Origin: Mycetocola spongiae
Lineage (GTDB): Bacteria; Actinomycetota; Actinomycetes; Actinomycetales; Microbacteriaceae
Length of the DNA stretch: 64,000 nucleotides
Assembly: GCF_020424085.1 (NCBI RefSeq)
Contig: NZ_CP080203.1
Location: 1,054,001 to 1,118,000 of the forward strand
Reading direction: 5' to 3'
The notes under the pieces were generated by a model that saw nothing but the letters and a program-made list of their open reading frames with translations, searched no databases and had not been told where the DNA came from. Shown one piece after another: positions 19,623 to 28,633 of this stretch; position 1 is the stretch's first letter; every line of letters begins with the position of its first letter. The translations under genes and the position numbers were made by a program.

Positions 19623-20399
19623 TTATACGTGATACGAGGAATCGGGCACGTCGGTGATAAACATGTGGCCCGGTGAGTGGGTGATGGCGAAGGGAACACC
19701 CGAGGCCATGACCGCCGCCTGCGGGGTCACCCCGCAGGCCCAGAACACGGGAACCTCGCCCGGTTCGATCCGCACGGCATCACCAAAATCGGGCGCGCCC
19801 AGATCCGTGATACCCAGCAGGCCGGGCTCACCCACGTGCACGGGTGAACCGTGTACCGAGGGGAAGCGCCCGCTGATGGTGGCGGCATCGGCCACCCGGT
19901 CGGCGGGGATGGGCCGCATCGAGACCACCATCTCGCCGTGCAGGCGCCCCGCGGGACGGCACTGCCGGTTGGTGCGATACATCGGCACATTGGTGCCATC
20001 GGTGATGTGGCGCACGTCGATTCCGGCCTCGCGCAGCGGGGTCTCAAACGTGAAGCTACAGCCGATCAGGAACGTCACCAGGTCGGGGTATTCGGCCCAG
20101 ACCGCGCGCGCATCCGGGATCTCCTCGGCCAGTTTGCCATCGCGCCAGACCCGGTAGAGCGGAATATCGGTGCGCAGGTCCGCGCCCGGGGCGAGCACCG
20201 TGTGATGCGATCCGGCATCGGTCACATCCAGCACGGGGCAGGCCTTGGGATTGCGCTGGGCGTAGAGCAGAAAATCATAGGCCCAGTCCCGCGGCAGCGA
20301 GATCATATTGGCCTGGGTAATGCCGGGGGCGATGCCCGCGGTGGGCTCCACGGCCCCCGCGCGATAGCGCTCGCGCGCGGCCTCGGCGAGCGCGCTCAA
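19623..20399 (-). CDS. ycsI: YcsI / DUF1445 family protein (putative hydro-lyase)
   Basis: A 258-residue soluble protein with the family landmarks [55 protein letters not shown] and [12 protein letters not shown]1445 proteins regularly neighbour pxpABC and the family has been linked with D-glutamate/5-oxoproline metabolism, but the reaction is not established. The ATG overlaps the pxpA stop, and pxpBC starts about 10 bp past its own stop. The conserved Cys in the WACG and GCSF motifs are candidates for function. Confidence 0.88.
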   Translation of the reverse strand: MSALAEAARERYRAGAVEPTAGIAPGITQANMISLPRDWAYDFLLYAQRNPKACPVLDVTDAGSHHTVLAPGADLRTDIPLYRVWRDGKLAEEIPDARAVWAEYPDLVTFLIGCSFTFETPLREAGIDVRHITDGTNVPMYRTNRQCRPAGRLHGEMVVSMRPIPADRVADAATISGRFPSVHGSPVHVGEPGLLGITDLGAPDFGDAVRIEPGEVPVFWACGVTPQAAVMASGVPFAITHSPGHMFITDVPDSSYHV

Positions 20400-21169
20400 T
20401 TGCCACCCCCGGTGATAAAGGAGGACACCGTGACGCCCTCGGCGAGCAGGCGTTCGCGCACGCGCCGCGCCATCTGCACCGCGCCCTCGCTATCGCCGTG
20501 CACACAGATCGAATCGGCGGTCAGCGGGATCACGCTGCCGTCGATTGCGGTGATGGTGCCCTCGGTCACCATCTGCAGCATCCGCTCGGCCACGAGGTCG
20601 GCATCGTGCAGCACGGCACCGCGCTCGCGCCGCGAGACCAGCACCCCCTCGGGGGTATAGGCGCGGTCGGCAAACGCCTCCGATACGGTGCGCAGGCCGC
20701 GCTCGGCGGCCAGTCGCAGCACGGTGGATCCGGCGAGGCCCATCAGGACCAGCGCGGGGTTGCTGGCCTGGACCGCGGTAATCACATCATTCGCCTGACG
20801 CTCGTCATGCGCGATGGTGTTATAGAGGGCACCGTGCGGCTTAACATACTGCACGCTGCCCCCCACCGCCGCGGCCATGCCGGTCAGTGCACCGATCTGA
20901 TAGATCACATCGGCGACGAGGTCGGCGCTGTCCACGTCCATATTGCGGCGGCCAAATCCGGCAAGATCGCGATAGCCCACATGGGCCCCGATCACGACGT
21001 TTTTTTCCACCGCACCGAGGACGGTCTGCATGATGCCGCGCGGGTCTCCCGCGTGGAAGCCGCAGGCCACGTTGGTGGAAGAGACGATATCAAGCATGGC
21101 TCGATCATCGCCCAGGGTCCACCGGCCGAAGCCCTCGCCGAGGTCGCTATTAAGATCAATGCTGGTCAT
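20396..21169 (-). CDS. pxpA: 5-oxoprolinase subunit PxpA (LamB/YcsF family)
   Basis: A 257-residue LamB/YcsF protein. It begins with the signature [19 protein letters not shown] and also has [40 protein letters not shown] and [14 protein letters not shown]. In E. coli PxpA works with PxpBC to open 5-oxoproline (pyroglutamate), a spontaneous damage product of glutamine and glutamate. The second gene of the operon after the NRAMP-like permease, 20 bp downstream of it; its 3' end overlaps ycsI by 4 bp. Confidence 0.94.
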   Translation of the reverse strand: MTSIDLNSDLGEGFGRWTLGDDRAMLDIVSSTNVACGFHAGDPRGIMQTVLGAVEKNVVIGAHVGYRDLAGFGRRNMDVDSADLVADVIYQIGALTGMAAAVGGSVQYVKPHGALYNTIAHDERQANDVITAVQASNPALVLMGLAGSTVLRLAAERGLRTVSEAFADRAYTPEGVLVSRRERGAVLHDADLVAERMLQMVTEGTITAIDGSVIPLTADSICVHGDSEGAVQMARRVRERLLAEGVTVSSFITGGGN

Positions 21170-21189
21170 GATGTACTCCCGAGTTGAGG

Positions 21190-22482
21190 TTAGGAACCGA
21201 TGCCGAGGAACGCGAAGATCGGCACCACGGAGACCACGCCCATATACCAGGTGAGGCCGGTCACGGCGGTGCCCAGCAGCAACAGCCAGTACGGATAGTG
21301 GTATCCGTTCATCAGGTCGCGGCGGAACCAGCCGACATACATAAAGATTGTCAGACCGATCGGCAGGATCAGGCCGTTAAAGCCTCCCGCGAAGACCAGC
21401 AGGGCCGCCGGGGCGGTCCCGAGGAACGCGAAGATCACGGCGGAGACCACGATAAAGACCACCGTGGCGAGGTTGCGTCCGCGCAGCGTGATCTTCTCGT
21501 TGAAGACGGTGATGAAGGAGATCGAGGTATAGGCGGCACCGATGATCGAGGTGATACCGGCCGACCACAGCACAAGACCAAACGCGCGCAGACCAAACTC
21601 GCCCGCGGCGGCCTGGAAGGCCTGTGCGGCGGGGTTGGCGCCCTGTCCCGAGGTATCGATGATGACTCCCGAGGCGACCACACCGAGGATCGCGAGGAAC
21701 AGCACGTAGCGCATGATTCCGGTCACCAGGATGCCGTTCAGGGCGGCGGTCGAGACCTCCTTGATGTTGTGGACGCCGGCGGTGCCCGAGTCGAGGAGCT
21801 TATGCGCACCGGCATAGGTGATATAACCACCCACGGTTCCACCCACGATGGTGGTGATCGTGGCGAAGTTGATCTCATCGGGCCAGACGGTCTGGCGCAG
21901 CGCCTCGCCCACGGGCGGGCCCGAGACGATGGCCACATAAACGGTGAGCAGGATCATCAGCAGGCCGAGGACCACCATGATGCGGTCCACGGCGATGCCC
22001 GCGCGGCGGGAGAGGAAGATGCCCACGGCGATCGCGGCGCTCAGGAGGCCACCGATCTTGGCATCCCAGCCGAGCAGGGCGTTCAGGCCGAGGCCCGCAC
22101 CGCCCATATTTCCGATGTTAAAGACGAGGCCGCCGAAGATCACCAGGACGGCGAGCAGATAGCCGCTGCCGGGGATCGCGGTATTGGCGAGCTCGGCGGC
22201 GCGCTTACCGGTCACGGTGACGATGCGCCAAATATTGAGCTGGACGATGAAGTCGATCAGGATCGACGCCAGGATTCCGAAGGCAAAGGCGGCACCCATG
22301 GTCGCGGTGAAGGTGGCGGTCTGGGTGATAAAGCCGGGGCCGATTGCCGAGGTGGCCATCATGAAGATGGCGCCGATCAGCGAGGCCTTGCGGGCCTTGG
22401 CGAAGCCGGCGGCCTGGGCGCCGATGCCGGGATCCCCGGCGGGTGCCGCGGAACTCTGCGGCTGGGGGGTGGGTTCAGTCAT
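21190..22482 (-). CDS. ycsG: NRAMP-related permease (YcsG-like)
   Basis: A 430-residue membrane protein with about 11 helices and the NRAMP-like first helix [20 protein letters not shown]. Canonical Mn/Fe NRAMP transporters have a D-P-G-N motif in this helix; here the sequence is GPGF, so the usual metal ligands Asp and Asn are missing and metal transport is unlikely. Bacillus YcsG, the matching gene in the ycsF-ycsI-kip operon, is similar. Uptake of 5-oxoproline or a related organic acid is the natural guess from context. The ATG at 22482 begins the conserved part; the open frame above it is not conserved. Confidence 0.85.
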   Translation of the reverse strand: MTEPTPQPQSSAAPAGDPGIGAQAAGFAKARKASLIGAIFMMATSAIGPGFITQTATFTATMGAAFAFGILASILIDFIVQLNIWRIVTVTGKRAAELANTAIPGSGYLLAVLVIFGGLVFNIGNMGGAGLGLNALLGWDAKIGGLLSAAIAVGIFLSRRAGIAVDRIMVVLGLLMILLTVYVAIVSGPPVGEALRQTVWPDEINFATITTIVGGTVGGYITYAGAHKLLDSGTAGVHNIKEVSTAALNGILVTGIMRYVLFLAILGVVASGVIIDTSGQGANPAAQAFQAAAGEFGLRAFGLVLWSAGITSIIGAAYTSISFITVFNEKITLRGRNLATVVFIVVSAVIFAFLGTAPAALLVFAGGFNGLILPIGLTIFMYVGWFRRDLMNGYHYPYWLLLLGTAVTGLTWYMGVVSVVPIFAFLGIGS

Positions 22483-22640
22483 GGGGTCTCTGTCCGGTTT
22501 GGGGTTCCAGGGGAAGGAACGCGGGCGGGGTGACGGCTGCCAGATAGCGAGGTACGTGCCTCGTCCCCCGCGCCGACCGGCGGCCACTGTGCCGTCGCCC
22601 GAGTGCGGGAGTGAGTATTGCCCGATCCTATACTCTGATG

Positions 22641-22668
22641 AACAATTAAGCCAAGATTGTTGAGCAAT
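22641..22668. promoter_or_regulatory. Candidate GntR operator between ycsG and its divergent regulator
   Basis: AACAAT (22641-22646) and ATTGTT (22656-22661) are inverted, and ATTG (22656) pairs again with CAAT (22665-22668). This AT-rich patch is about midway in the 240-bp divergent region. GntR/FCD regulators bind short AT-rich dyads of this kind; the assignment is by position only. Confidence 0.35.
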
Positions 22669-22710
22669 GTTAATCTGGCCGAAACAAACGGGGCCCGGGA
22701 TCGGCTCGGA

Positions 22711-22716
22711 TACACT
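22711..22716 (+). promoter_or_regulatory. Candidate -10 box of the GntR/FCD gene
   Basis: TACACT lies 6 nt before the chosen ATG at 22723. A GGGG between them may also help ribosome binding. Confidence 0.4.
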
Positions 22717-22722
22717 GGGGCC

Positions 22723-23415
22723 ATGCCGCGTCGCACACCCCCCGCCGAGCCCACACTGACCTCCCCCATCGCCGTGATTGGGCTCTCCGGTCAGGTGGCC
22801 AGCGATCTGCGCGGCCGGCTCGTGCGCGGCGAGCTTGCACCCGGCCAACAGCTCTCCGAGACCGCGCTTGCGCATACCCTCGAGGTCTCCCGCAATACGC
22901 TACGCGAGGGCTTCCGCATCCTCACGCAGGAGGGCCTGCTCACGCATGTGCCACACCGGGGTGTTTTTGTGGCCACCCCGTCGATCGCTGCAATCATCGA
23001 TATCTATCGGGTGCGCCGGATCATCGAGGGCCAGGCCGTGATCATGGCCTCCCGGCGGCACCCCGCGAGCTTCCGGATGCGGGCCGCGGTCGAGGCGCAG
23101 GAGGCGGCCCGCGACCTGGGCGACTGGGTCACGGTGGGTACCGAAAATATGCGCTTTCACGGCGCGATCGTGGCGCTCTCCGATAGCGAGCGGCTGGGCG
23201 TGCTCTATTCCAGCATCGCGGTGGAACTGCGGCTCGCCTTTGGGCTCCTGGACGATCCCGAGTTTCTGCACGCCCCGTATGTCACCCAGAACCGCGAGAT
23301 CCTGGAGCTCTTTGAGGCCGGCAATAATGCCGCGTCCGCGGCGCTGCTGGATGACTATCTGGTCACCTCGGAGCGCACGGTCCTCGCGGCCTATTCGCGC
23401 CTAACCGAGGATTAG
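22723..23415 (+). CDS. GntR-family regulator, FadR/FCD subfamily
   Basis: A 230-residue regulator. An N-terminal winged helix (about 20-85) includes LRGRLVRGELAPGQQLSETALAH-type sequence and VSRNTLREGFRILTQEGLL. An all-helical FCD effector domain follows, with the expected metal-binding candidates Asp, His and Glu spread over 90-210. The nearest neighbour on the other strand is the ycsG-pxpA-ycsI-pxpBC operon, so it most likely controls that operon in response to a small organic acid (inference). Bacillus uses an IclR-type protein, KipR, at the same place. The frame is open upstream to 22657, but the ATG at 22723 gives the normal family N-terminus. Confidence 0.88.
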   Translation: MPRRTPPAEPTLTSPIAVIGLSGQVASDLRGRLVRGELAPGQQLSETALAHTLEVSRNTLREGFRILTQEGLLTHVPHRGVFVATPSIAAIIDIYRVRRIIEGQAVIMASRRHPASFRMRAAVEAQEAARDLGDWVTVGTENMRFHGAIVALSDSERLGVLYSSIAVELRLAFGLLDDPEFLHAPYVTQNREILELFEAGNNAASAALLDDYLVTSERTVLAAYSRLTED

Positions 23416-23428
23416 CGCGCGGCCACGC

Positions 23429-24196
23429 CTACGGGGTGGCAAAAATCGCGCGCACCTCCTCGTGGCATAGCCCATTGCTCGCGATTCCCGTGCCCGCATA
23501 GATTCCCGCGCTGCCATCCAGCGCACCAAATACGCCCCCGGCCTCCCCGATAATCACGGGCATCGGGGCGAGATCATAGGGCTGCACGGTGAAATCGATC
23601 ACGGCCTCCGCGCGCCCCGAGGCCACCATCGCATAACCAAACGCATCACCCCAGGTGCGCGGAATGGCCCGGGCCTCCAGGACCCGCGCAAACTGTGCGG
23701 GTGACCAGTCCTCGATCCAGGTGGAGAGAATATGCGCGCCCTCGAGCCGCGCCCGCTCCGAGACATGGAGCCGCTCGGAGCCGTTCCAGGCACCGCGGCC
23801 GCGCTCGGCCTCGATAAGCATTCCCGCGCTGGGTGCGTAGATCCCGCCGTATTCAATCTCCCCCGCGGCATTTTCATAGGCCAGCAGGGTGGAGTACAGC
23901 GGGACGTGGTGGATGAAGGACTTGGTGCCATCAATCGGGTCGATGATCCAGCGTCCCCCGCTCTCCCCACCCTCCTCGCCAAATTCCTCGCCGAGGATGC
24001 CGTCCTCGGGGAAGGCCTCGCGCAGCCACCCGCGCAGCCGCGATTCCACATCGCGATCGGCCTCGGTCACCGGGGTGCCATCGCCCTTTTGCACGATGCG
24101 AAACGAATCGGATTCATACCAGTGCCGGGCCAGGTCTCCGGCCTCGCGCAATAGCTGTGTGGCCCGGCTCGCGCGGGCGGAAAACGAGGGGATCAT
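23429..24196 (-). CDS. Inositol-monophosphatase-family phosphatase (HisN-like)
   Basis: A 255-residue Mg-dependent phosphomonoesterase. The family metal sites are present: Glu70/Glu71 in GEEFGEE, Asp86 and Asp89 in WIIDPIDGTKSF, and the second motif WGDAFGYAMVASGRAEAV. A YDLAPMPVIIGEAGG segment carries the last metal Asp. Actinobacterial histidinol-phosphate phosphatase HisN belongs to this family and has very similar motifs, so HisN is one possibility. The gene, however, overlaps the amidase upstream by 4 bp and faces a kinase-containing operon, so a role in the same unknown pathway is equally likely. Confidence 0.88.
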   Translation of the reverse strand: MIPSFSARASRATQLLREAGDLARHWYESDSFRIVQKGDGTPVTEADRDVESRLRGWLREAFPEDGILGEEFGEEGGESGGRWIIDPIDGTKSFIHHVPLYSTLLAYENAAGEIEYGGIYAPSAGMLIEAERGRGAWNGSERLHVSERARLEGAHILSTWIEDWSPAQFARVLEARAIPRTWGDAFGYAMVASGRAEAVIDFTVQPYDLAPMPVIIGEAGGVFGALDGSAGIYAGTGIASNGLCHEEVRAIFATP

Positions 24197-25590
24197 CGGA
24201 GTCCTTTCGGGGTGAGGGGGGCCGCCACGGGCCAGTCCAGGTCCAGTCCCAGCAGGGACTCGAGGTGTGCGCCCAGCGCGTATACGCCCAGGTCATCGGC
24301 GCGCGCACCGATCACCTGCACGCCGAGGGGAAGGCCCTCCGCGCTGAGTCCCGCGGGCAGCGCGAGGGCGGGCTGCCCGCTCTGGTTAAACCACGCGGTG
24401 AACTGCGTATGGTGCAGCAGTGTGGGGTGGTCGTCGGGGCCGTGGGCCTCCGCGGCAAAACGATGCACCGGGATCACCGGGGCCAGCAGATAGTCCACCT
24501 CGGCGGTGGCCTCGCGGAGCCGGGCGACCGCCGCGGAGATATGGTGGTGGGCGCGCTCCAGATCCACGGCGCTCAGGAACTCAGCGCCGGCGCTCCACTC
24601 GCGCACCCGGGCCAGCGTGCGTTCGGGATACGCGGAACCCAGGCGTTCGGTCACGGCCTTCACCCGCAGCACCAGGTCGATGGCCAAAAAATCCTCCTCG
24701 CCGAGGCCCGGGGATACCGCGGTCACCCGGTATCCGGCGGCCGCGAGCGTCTCGGCGGCATGCGCGAGTACGGTGCGGGTCTCCCGGTCCGGCTCGGTGC
24801 CGTAGCCCATCGAGGAGATCACCCCGATGCGGGCACCCCCGGGGGCGGCGGGAAGCCGCGCGGGCCACTCGCGCCCGGGCAGGCACCACGGGTCCTCCGG
24901 GTCGGGGCGCGCGATCACACTAAAGAGCGCATAATTATCGGCTACCGTGCGCGACATGGGCCCGGCGGAGCGCATCATCGATTCGGGGGCATAGGCAATT
25001 GAGCCCTGCGTGGGTTTCAGCGCAACGAGTCCGCAGTGTGCCGCGGGGAGCCGGACCGAACCGGCAATATCGGTGCCCACGGCGAGCGCGCCGATCCCGG
25101 CGGCGAGCGCGGCCGCGGCCCCGGCGCTCGAGCCCCCCGGGCTCAGCGCGGGCGACCACGGGTTGCGGGTGATACCAAATTGGGAGCCGATCCCTGTCGC
25201 GAGCATCCCAAAATCGGGCATCGTGGTTTTGCCCAGGATCACGGCGCCCGCCTCGCGCAGCCGGCGCACGGGTGCACTATCGTGCCGGCTCACGGCGCCC
25301 GTGGAGGAGGCCGAGCCGTGCCAGCGGGTGAGCCCGCGCACGTGGAAGCTGTCCTTTACCGTAATTGGTATACCGTCAAGTGGACCAATCTCAGCCCCGC
25401 GCGCATACCGCTCGGCGCTTGCCCCGGCGGCCGCTTCGGCACCCGACTCATCCAGATCGATAAAGGCGTTGAGGGTTTCCGAGGTGGCCTCGGCGGCCGC
25501 GAGATTTCTGCGCGTCTCGGCGAGCACTTCGGCGGAATCGCGGCGAAAATCGCGGCCCAGTTCGGCGAGTATGGCTAGTCTTGGTGACAT
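24193..25590 (-). CDS. Amidase signature family hydrolase
   Basis: A 465-residue amidase with the complete Ser-cisSer-Lys triad: Lys79 in GIPITVKDSF, Ser154 in SPGGSSAG and nucleophile Ser178 in GTDIAGSVRLPA. It hydrolyses a carboxamide; candidate roles in this family include allophanate, urea-derivative or aryl/alkyl amide hydrolysis, and the substrate cannot be read from sequence. The start at 25590 follows a GGGGGATAAT and gives the normal family N-terminus. It forms a two-gene operon with the phosphatase and is divergent from the GntR/UTRA operon, so probably co-regulated. A GGTATACC site lies inside it at 25367-25374. Confidence 0.9.
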   Translation of the reverse strand: MSPRLAILAELGRDFRRDSAEVLAETRRNLAAAEATSETLNAFIDLDESGAEAAAGASAERYARGAEIGPLDGIPITVKDSFHVRGLTRWHGSASSTGAVSRHDSAPVRRLREAGAVILGKTTMPDFGMLATGIGSQFGITRNPWSPALSPGGSSAGAAAALAAGIGALAVGTDIAGSVRLPAAHCGLVALKPTQGSIAYAPESMMRSAGPMSRTVADNYALFSVIARPDPEDPWCLPGREWPARLPAAPGGARIGVISSMGYGTEPDRETRTVLAHAAETLAAAGYRVTAVSPGLGEEDFLAIDLVLRVKAVTERLGSAYPERTLARVREWSAGAEFLSAVDLERAHHHISAAVARLREATAEVDYLLAPVIPVHRFAAEAHGPDDHPTLLHHTQFTAWFNQSGQPALALPAGLSAEGLPLGVQVIGARADDLGVYALGAHLESLLGLDLDWPVAAPLTPKGLR

Positions 25591-25646
25591 CGGATTATCC
25601 CCCGGCACGGGCCCCTGGGGGCGATCGGAACACCCCAAAAATTCGG

Positions 25647-25726
25647 GGTATACAGGTTGTGATTTTTCAGCCTATACTGCACAACAGCGGTTCCGATAGT
25701 GTGAACCAAACGCTAAATGGTATACC
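25647..25726. promoter_or_regulatory. Two GGTATAC operator-like sites in the divergent amidase-GntR region
   Basis: GGTATACA begins at 25647 and the perfect palindrome GGTATACC lies at 25719-25726; a third copy is inside the amidase at 25367-25374. HutC/UTRA-type GntR regulators often bind GTATAC-centred dyads. A TATACT at 25673-25678 between the two upstream sites may be a -10 box. Repression of both operons by the adjacent regulator is inferred. Confidence 0.5.
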
Positions 25727-25741
25727 TAGAAAGGTCCATTC

Positions 25742-26527
25742 ATGGCCAGTACGGATGAGGTGACACAATCACTCTTTGAGGTATTGGGCGCGGCCCGCAG
25801 CGAGGGCCAGACCAAGCTGCCACCCGAACGGGAACTGGCCGCGAGCCTCGGCACCTCACGCACCACGCTGCGCCGCGCACTGGAAAACCTGGAGCGCCGC
25901 GGCATCATCACCCGCGTGCTTGGCCGCGGCGGCGGATCGTTTCTCACCGGGAATGTGGACCTCTGGGGCCTGACCCCCGGGGCCGCGACCCGCAAACTCG
26001 AACGCAGCCTCAACGGAGTGGTTGGTGTGCCGCAGATGTTGCGCGCCCAGGGGTTCCGCGAGGGAACCCGCATCATCGGTACCGCGATCGAGCAGGCCAC
26101 CGCCGCCGTGGCGCTCGCCCTGGACATCGCCCCGGACTCCCCCGTGATTAATCTGCGTCGCCTGCGCTTCGCCGATGATCAGCCGCTCTCCCTGGAGCAG
26201 ATGTTTTTGCCCCTCGAGCGGTTCCCCGATCTGCTGGAACAGCAGCTCACCCATTCCCTCTACGACATCCTGGATACCCATTTTGGTGTCCGGGTGGCCT
26301 ATTCGGAGGAGGTTATCGAAGTGGATAACCTTCCCGATCATGCCATCGCGCTACTGGGGCTGCCCACCGCGCGACAGGCCTTCCTGGTGCGCCGCATCGC
26401 CTATGACGCCGATCACCGTCCGATTGAAACCTCCATCGACCTCTTCCGGCTCGATCGCACCCGGCTCAGCGTGCGCACCGAAAACCCCACCCAGAGCGGG
26501 GCACTCAGCGTCATTCCCGGCGCCTAG
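25742..26527 (+). CDS. GntR-family regulator with UTRA ligand domain
   Basis: A 261-residue protein. An N-terminal winged helix (about 5-72) contains LPPERELAASLGTSRTTLRRAL and the wing GIITRVLGRGGGSF. A UTRA domain follows (about 95-250), including SPVINLRRLRFADDQPLSLEQ and ARQAFLVRRIAYDADHRPIE. UTRA regulators sense small metabolites such as sugars phosphates, urocanate or phosphonates. It heads the operon transporter-pseudokinase-kinase-hydrolase (55 bp to the next gene) and is divergent from amidase-phosphatase, so it is the likely local switch. AAAGG precedes the ATG. Confidence 0.92.
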   Translation: MASTDEVTQSLFEVLGAARSEGQTKLPPERELAASLGTSRTTLRRALENLERRGIITRVLGRGGGSFLTGNVDLWGLTPGAATRKLERSLNGVVGVPQMLRAQGFREGTRIIGTAIEQATAAVALALDIAPDSPVINLRRLRFADDQPLSLEQMFLPLERFPDLLEQQLTHSLYDILDTHFGVRVAYSEEVIEVDNLPDHAIALLGLPTARQAFLVRRIAYDADHRPIETSIDLFRLDRTRLSVRTENPTQSGALSVIPGA

Positions 26528-26581
26528 GGCCCCACCCGCCACACCCCGTTCACTCCGACTCAATGAAGAGACGAGATAACC

Positions 26582-27688
26582 ATGACTCAAACGATCCAAA
26601 AACCACCGGGGCTGCGCGCCCTCTCCGGCACCGCGCCGGCCATCTCGCGCTGGGCGGACCGCCATCCCGCGCTGGCCCTGCTCGACTCGATGCTGCGCGG
26701 CTTTGGCCAGATCTGCCTGATGAATAATCCCCTCTCCGGCCTGCTCGTGGTGGTGGCCATCGCCGTGGCCAGCCCCTGGCTGGCCGTGAGCTTTGTCCTC
26801 GCCGGGCTCGCGGCCACCGCGGCCGCGCACGGCTTTGGTTATGACCGCGGCGTGATCCGCGCGGGCCTGTTCACCTTTAACGGTGCGCTGATGGGCCTGC
26901 TCGCCGGGGCGTTTTTAACCCCGATGGGCGAGCCGCGCATCCTCGTCTATGCGGTCATCGCGGCAATCGTCACGGTGCCCGTGATGAACGCCACCGTGCA
27001 CTTTTTTGTCGTCACCCTCAACGCCCCCGCGCTCTCGGCCACGTTCTCCTTTGTGGGCCTCACCGCGCTGCTGGTGGCCCCGGTGATGGCCAATAGCCTC
27101 GCAAATGTTGCCATGTTTGCCCCGCTGGAGCGCACCCTCGGGGCCCCCGATACCGCGCTGCGCACAGCCTCGGGTGAACAGGTTTCGCTGCTCGACGGGC
27201 TCTTTAACGCCGTATTTCGCGGGGTCAGCGAGGTATTCCTGATCGATAACGTGATCACCGGGGTGATCCTTGTGCTTGCGTTTTTGGTGTGTTCGCGCGT
27301 GGCGGCCGGGATGGCGATCCTCGGCTCCCTCACGGGTGCGCTCACAGCGCTGCTGATGGGGGCGGACGGGCACACCATCTATCTGGGACTCTGGGGCTAT
27401 AACGCGGTGGTTGTGGCCATCTGCCTGTTTGGGGTCTCCCTCGAACCGCGCATCGCCGCGTTTATCTATACCCTCGTGGCCTGCGCCGCCTCGGCCGTGC
27501 TCTACGGGGCCCTCGTCCAATTTTTGGGAGCCTGGGGCCTGATCCCGCTGAGCCTGCCGCTGGTGATCGTGATCATCGGTTCGGTCATGGCCCTGCACTC
27601 CTCCGCCCGCATCCCCGTGGTTCCCATCGCCGAATATTCCACCGCCGAGGAGCGCCGCATCCGGGCTCTCGCGGCCACCCGAAAGTAG
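26582..27688 (+). CDS. Urea transporter family (UT) membrane protein
   Basis: A 368-residue protein with about ten helices in two homologous halves, as in the bacterial and vertebrate UT channels. Signature parts are GFGQICLMNNPLSGLL in the first half, FTFNGALMGLLAGAFL, and the second-half counterparts VFLIDNVITGVILVLAFLV and LGLWGYNAVVVAI. UT proteins conduct urea and close analogues passively. No urease or urea carboxylase is seen with it. Its partners are kinase-like proteins and a carbamoylase, so the cargo may be a substituted urea or small amide (inference). It follows the regulator with a 54-bp gap. Confidence 0.88.
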   Translation: MTQTIQKPPGLRALSGTAPAISRWADRHPALALLDSMLRGFGQICLMNNPLSGLLVVVAIAVASPWLAVSFVLAGLAATAAAHGFGYDRGVIRAGLFTFNGALMGLLAGAFLTPMGEPRILVYAVIAAIVTVPVMNATVHFFVVTLNAPALSATFSFVGLTALLVAPVMANSLANVAMFAPLERTLGAPDTALRTASGEQVSLLDGLFNAVFRGVSEVFLIDNVITGVILVLAFLVCSRVAAGMAILGSLTGALTALLMGADGHTIYLGLWGYNAVVVAICLFGVSLEPRIAAFIYTLVACAASAVLYGALVQFLGAWGLIPLSLPLVIVIIGSVMALHSSARIPVVPIAEYSTAEERRIRALAATRK

Positions 27689-27697
27689 GTATCGATT

Positions 27698-28633
27698 ATG
27701 TCCCTAGATTCCCTGCGCTCCGCCGCATTTGACGGCGAACTCACCGCCCTGGACTGGAAGCCCAGCGTGGCCCAGGTGCCCTCCCCCAGCTGGTGGGCCT
27801 CCGATAGCGCCATCTATTCGGCCACCACCGCCGATGGCCGGGCCATCCTCGCCAAGGTGGTCAGCCCCGTGGCCTGGGCCTTCCGTAACCTCGGCCCGGT
27901 CTTTGCCGCGGGCCGCGCCGCGGGAGAGGCCGGGCTCGGGCCGCGGCAGATTGCGGCCGACCCCGCGACCGGCGTGGTGCTCTACGAAAAATTGGATGCC
28001 CGCTGGCGCGTGGGCCGGCTGGATCTGCTGGCCGATCCGCGCACGCGCCGCGGCGTCCTCGCCGAACGCCGGGCATTTGGTGCGCTCGCGCTGGGCCTGC
28101 CCGAACGCGATCATTATGCCGAGATTCTTGGCGCACGGGATGAGGCGCTGGATGCAAATATTATCGTGGACCCTCGGATTCTTGCGCTGATCGAGGAGGT
28201 TCAGCCCTATCGGGAGGGCCTCGAAACGCTGCTCGCGGAGCGGCCCCGGGTATCCTCCGCGGGCGAGGGAACGGTCTCCAATTTTATGATCTCCGATACC
28301 CGCGCCGCCCAGCTTGTGGGCTGGGGCTCGGCCTGCACCCTGACCGATCTGGGCGAGATCGCCACGCTGGCCGCGGAGCTGACCCCCGCGGTGATTTCCG
28401 TGCCCACGTTGCTGCGCGAATATCGCGATAGCGAGCCCGATGCGCGCGAGATTGCCGCGGTGGAGCTTTTGGCGCTGCTGGATGATGTGCGCTGGGCGAT
28501 GCTGCTGGTGCTGCGCGCCGAACGCGAACCCAATCCCGATCTTGACGTCACCAAATACGCGCTCTGGCGCATGACCAAGGCCCAGCTGGCCCTGGGTCTT
28601 TATCGCAGCAACCACGAGGGGGTCCTGAAATGA
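27698..28633 (+). CDS. Choline-kinase/APH-fold protein lacking catalytic residues (pseudokinase)
   Basis: A 311-residue protein. Its length, the pairing with the next gene, Lys53 in AILAKVVS and the order of segments suggest the aminoglycoside-phosphotransferase/choline-kinase fold. The catalytic motif (HGD or HND, four residues, N) appears as AGEGTVSNFMI around 188-198: Asn195 remains but the His and catalytic Asp are absent. The metal-binding IDF/IDW Asp is replaced in QLVGWGSACTLTDLGE (205-220). It is therefore probably inactive as a kinase and may be a regulatory or structural partner of the intact kinase, whose start overlaps its stop (ATGA). The fold call is moderate. Confidence 0.65.
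   Translation: MSLDSLRSAAFDGELTALDWKPSVAQVPSPSWWASDSAIYSATTADGRAILAKVVSPVAWAFRNLGPVFAAGRAAGEAGLGPRQIAADPATGVVLYEKLDARWRVGRLDLLADPRTRRGVLAERRAFGALALGLPERDHYAEILGARDEALDANIIVDPRILALIEEVQPYREGLETLLAERPRVSSAGEGTVSNFMISDTRAAQLVGWGSACTLTDLGEIATLAAELTPAVISVPTLLREYRDSEPDAREIAAVELLALLDDVRWAMLLVLRAEREPNPDLDVTKYALWRMTKAQLALGLYRSNHEGVLK

Noticed and set aside
21190-22482. Manganese/iron NRAMP transporter
   Set aside because: The metal-binding DPGN motif in helix 1 is GPGF and the gene lies in an oxoproline operon; a metal role is unlikely.
23429-25590. Urea degradation by allophanate hydrolase with urea carboxylase
   Set aside because: The amidase lacks a visible C-terminal allophanate-specific domain, and the carboxylase parts are in a different, divergently regulated operon. 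No urease gene is present.
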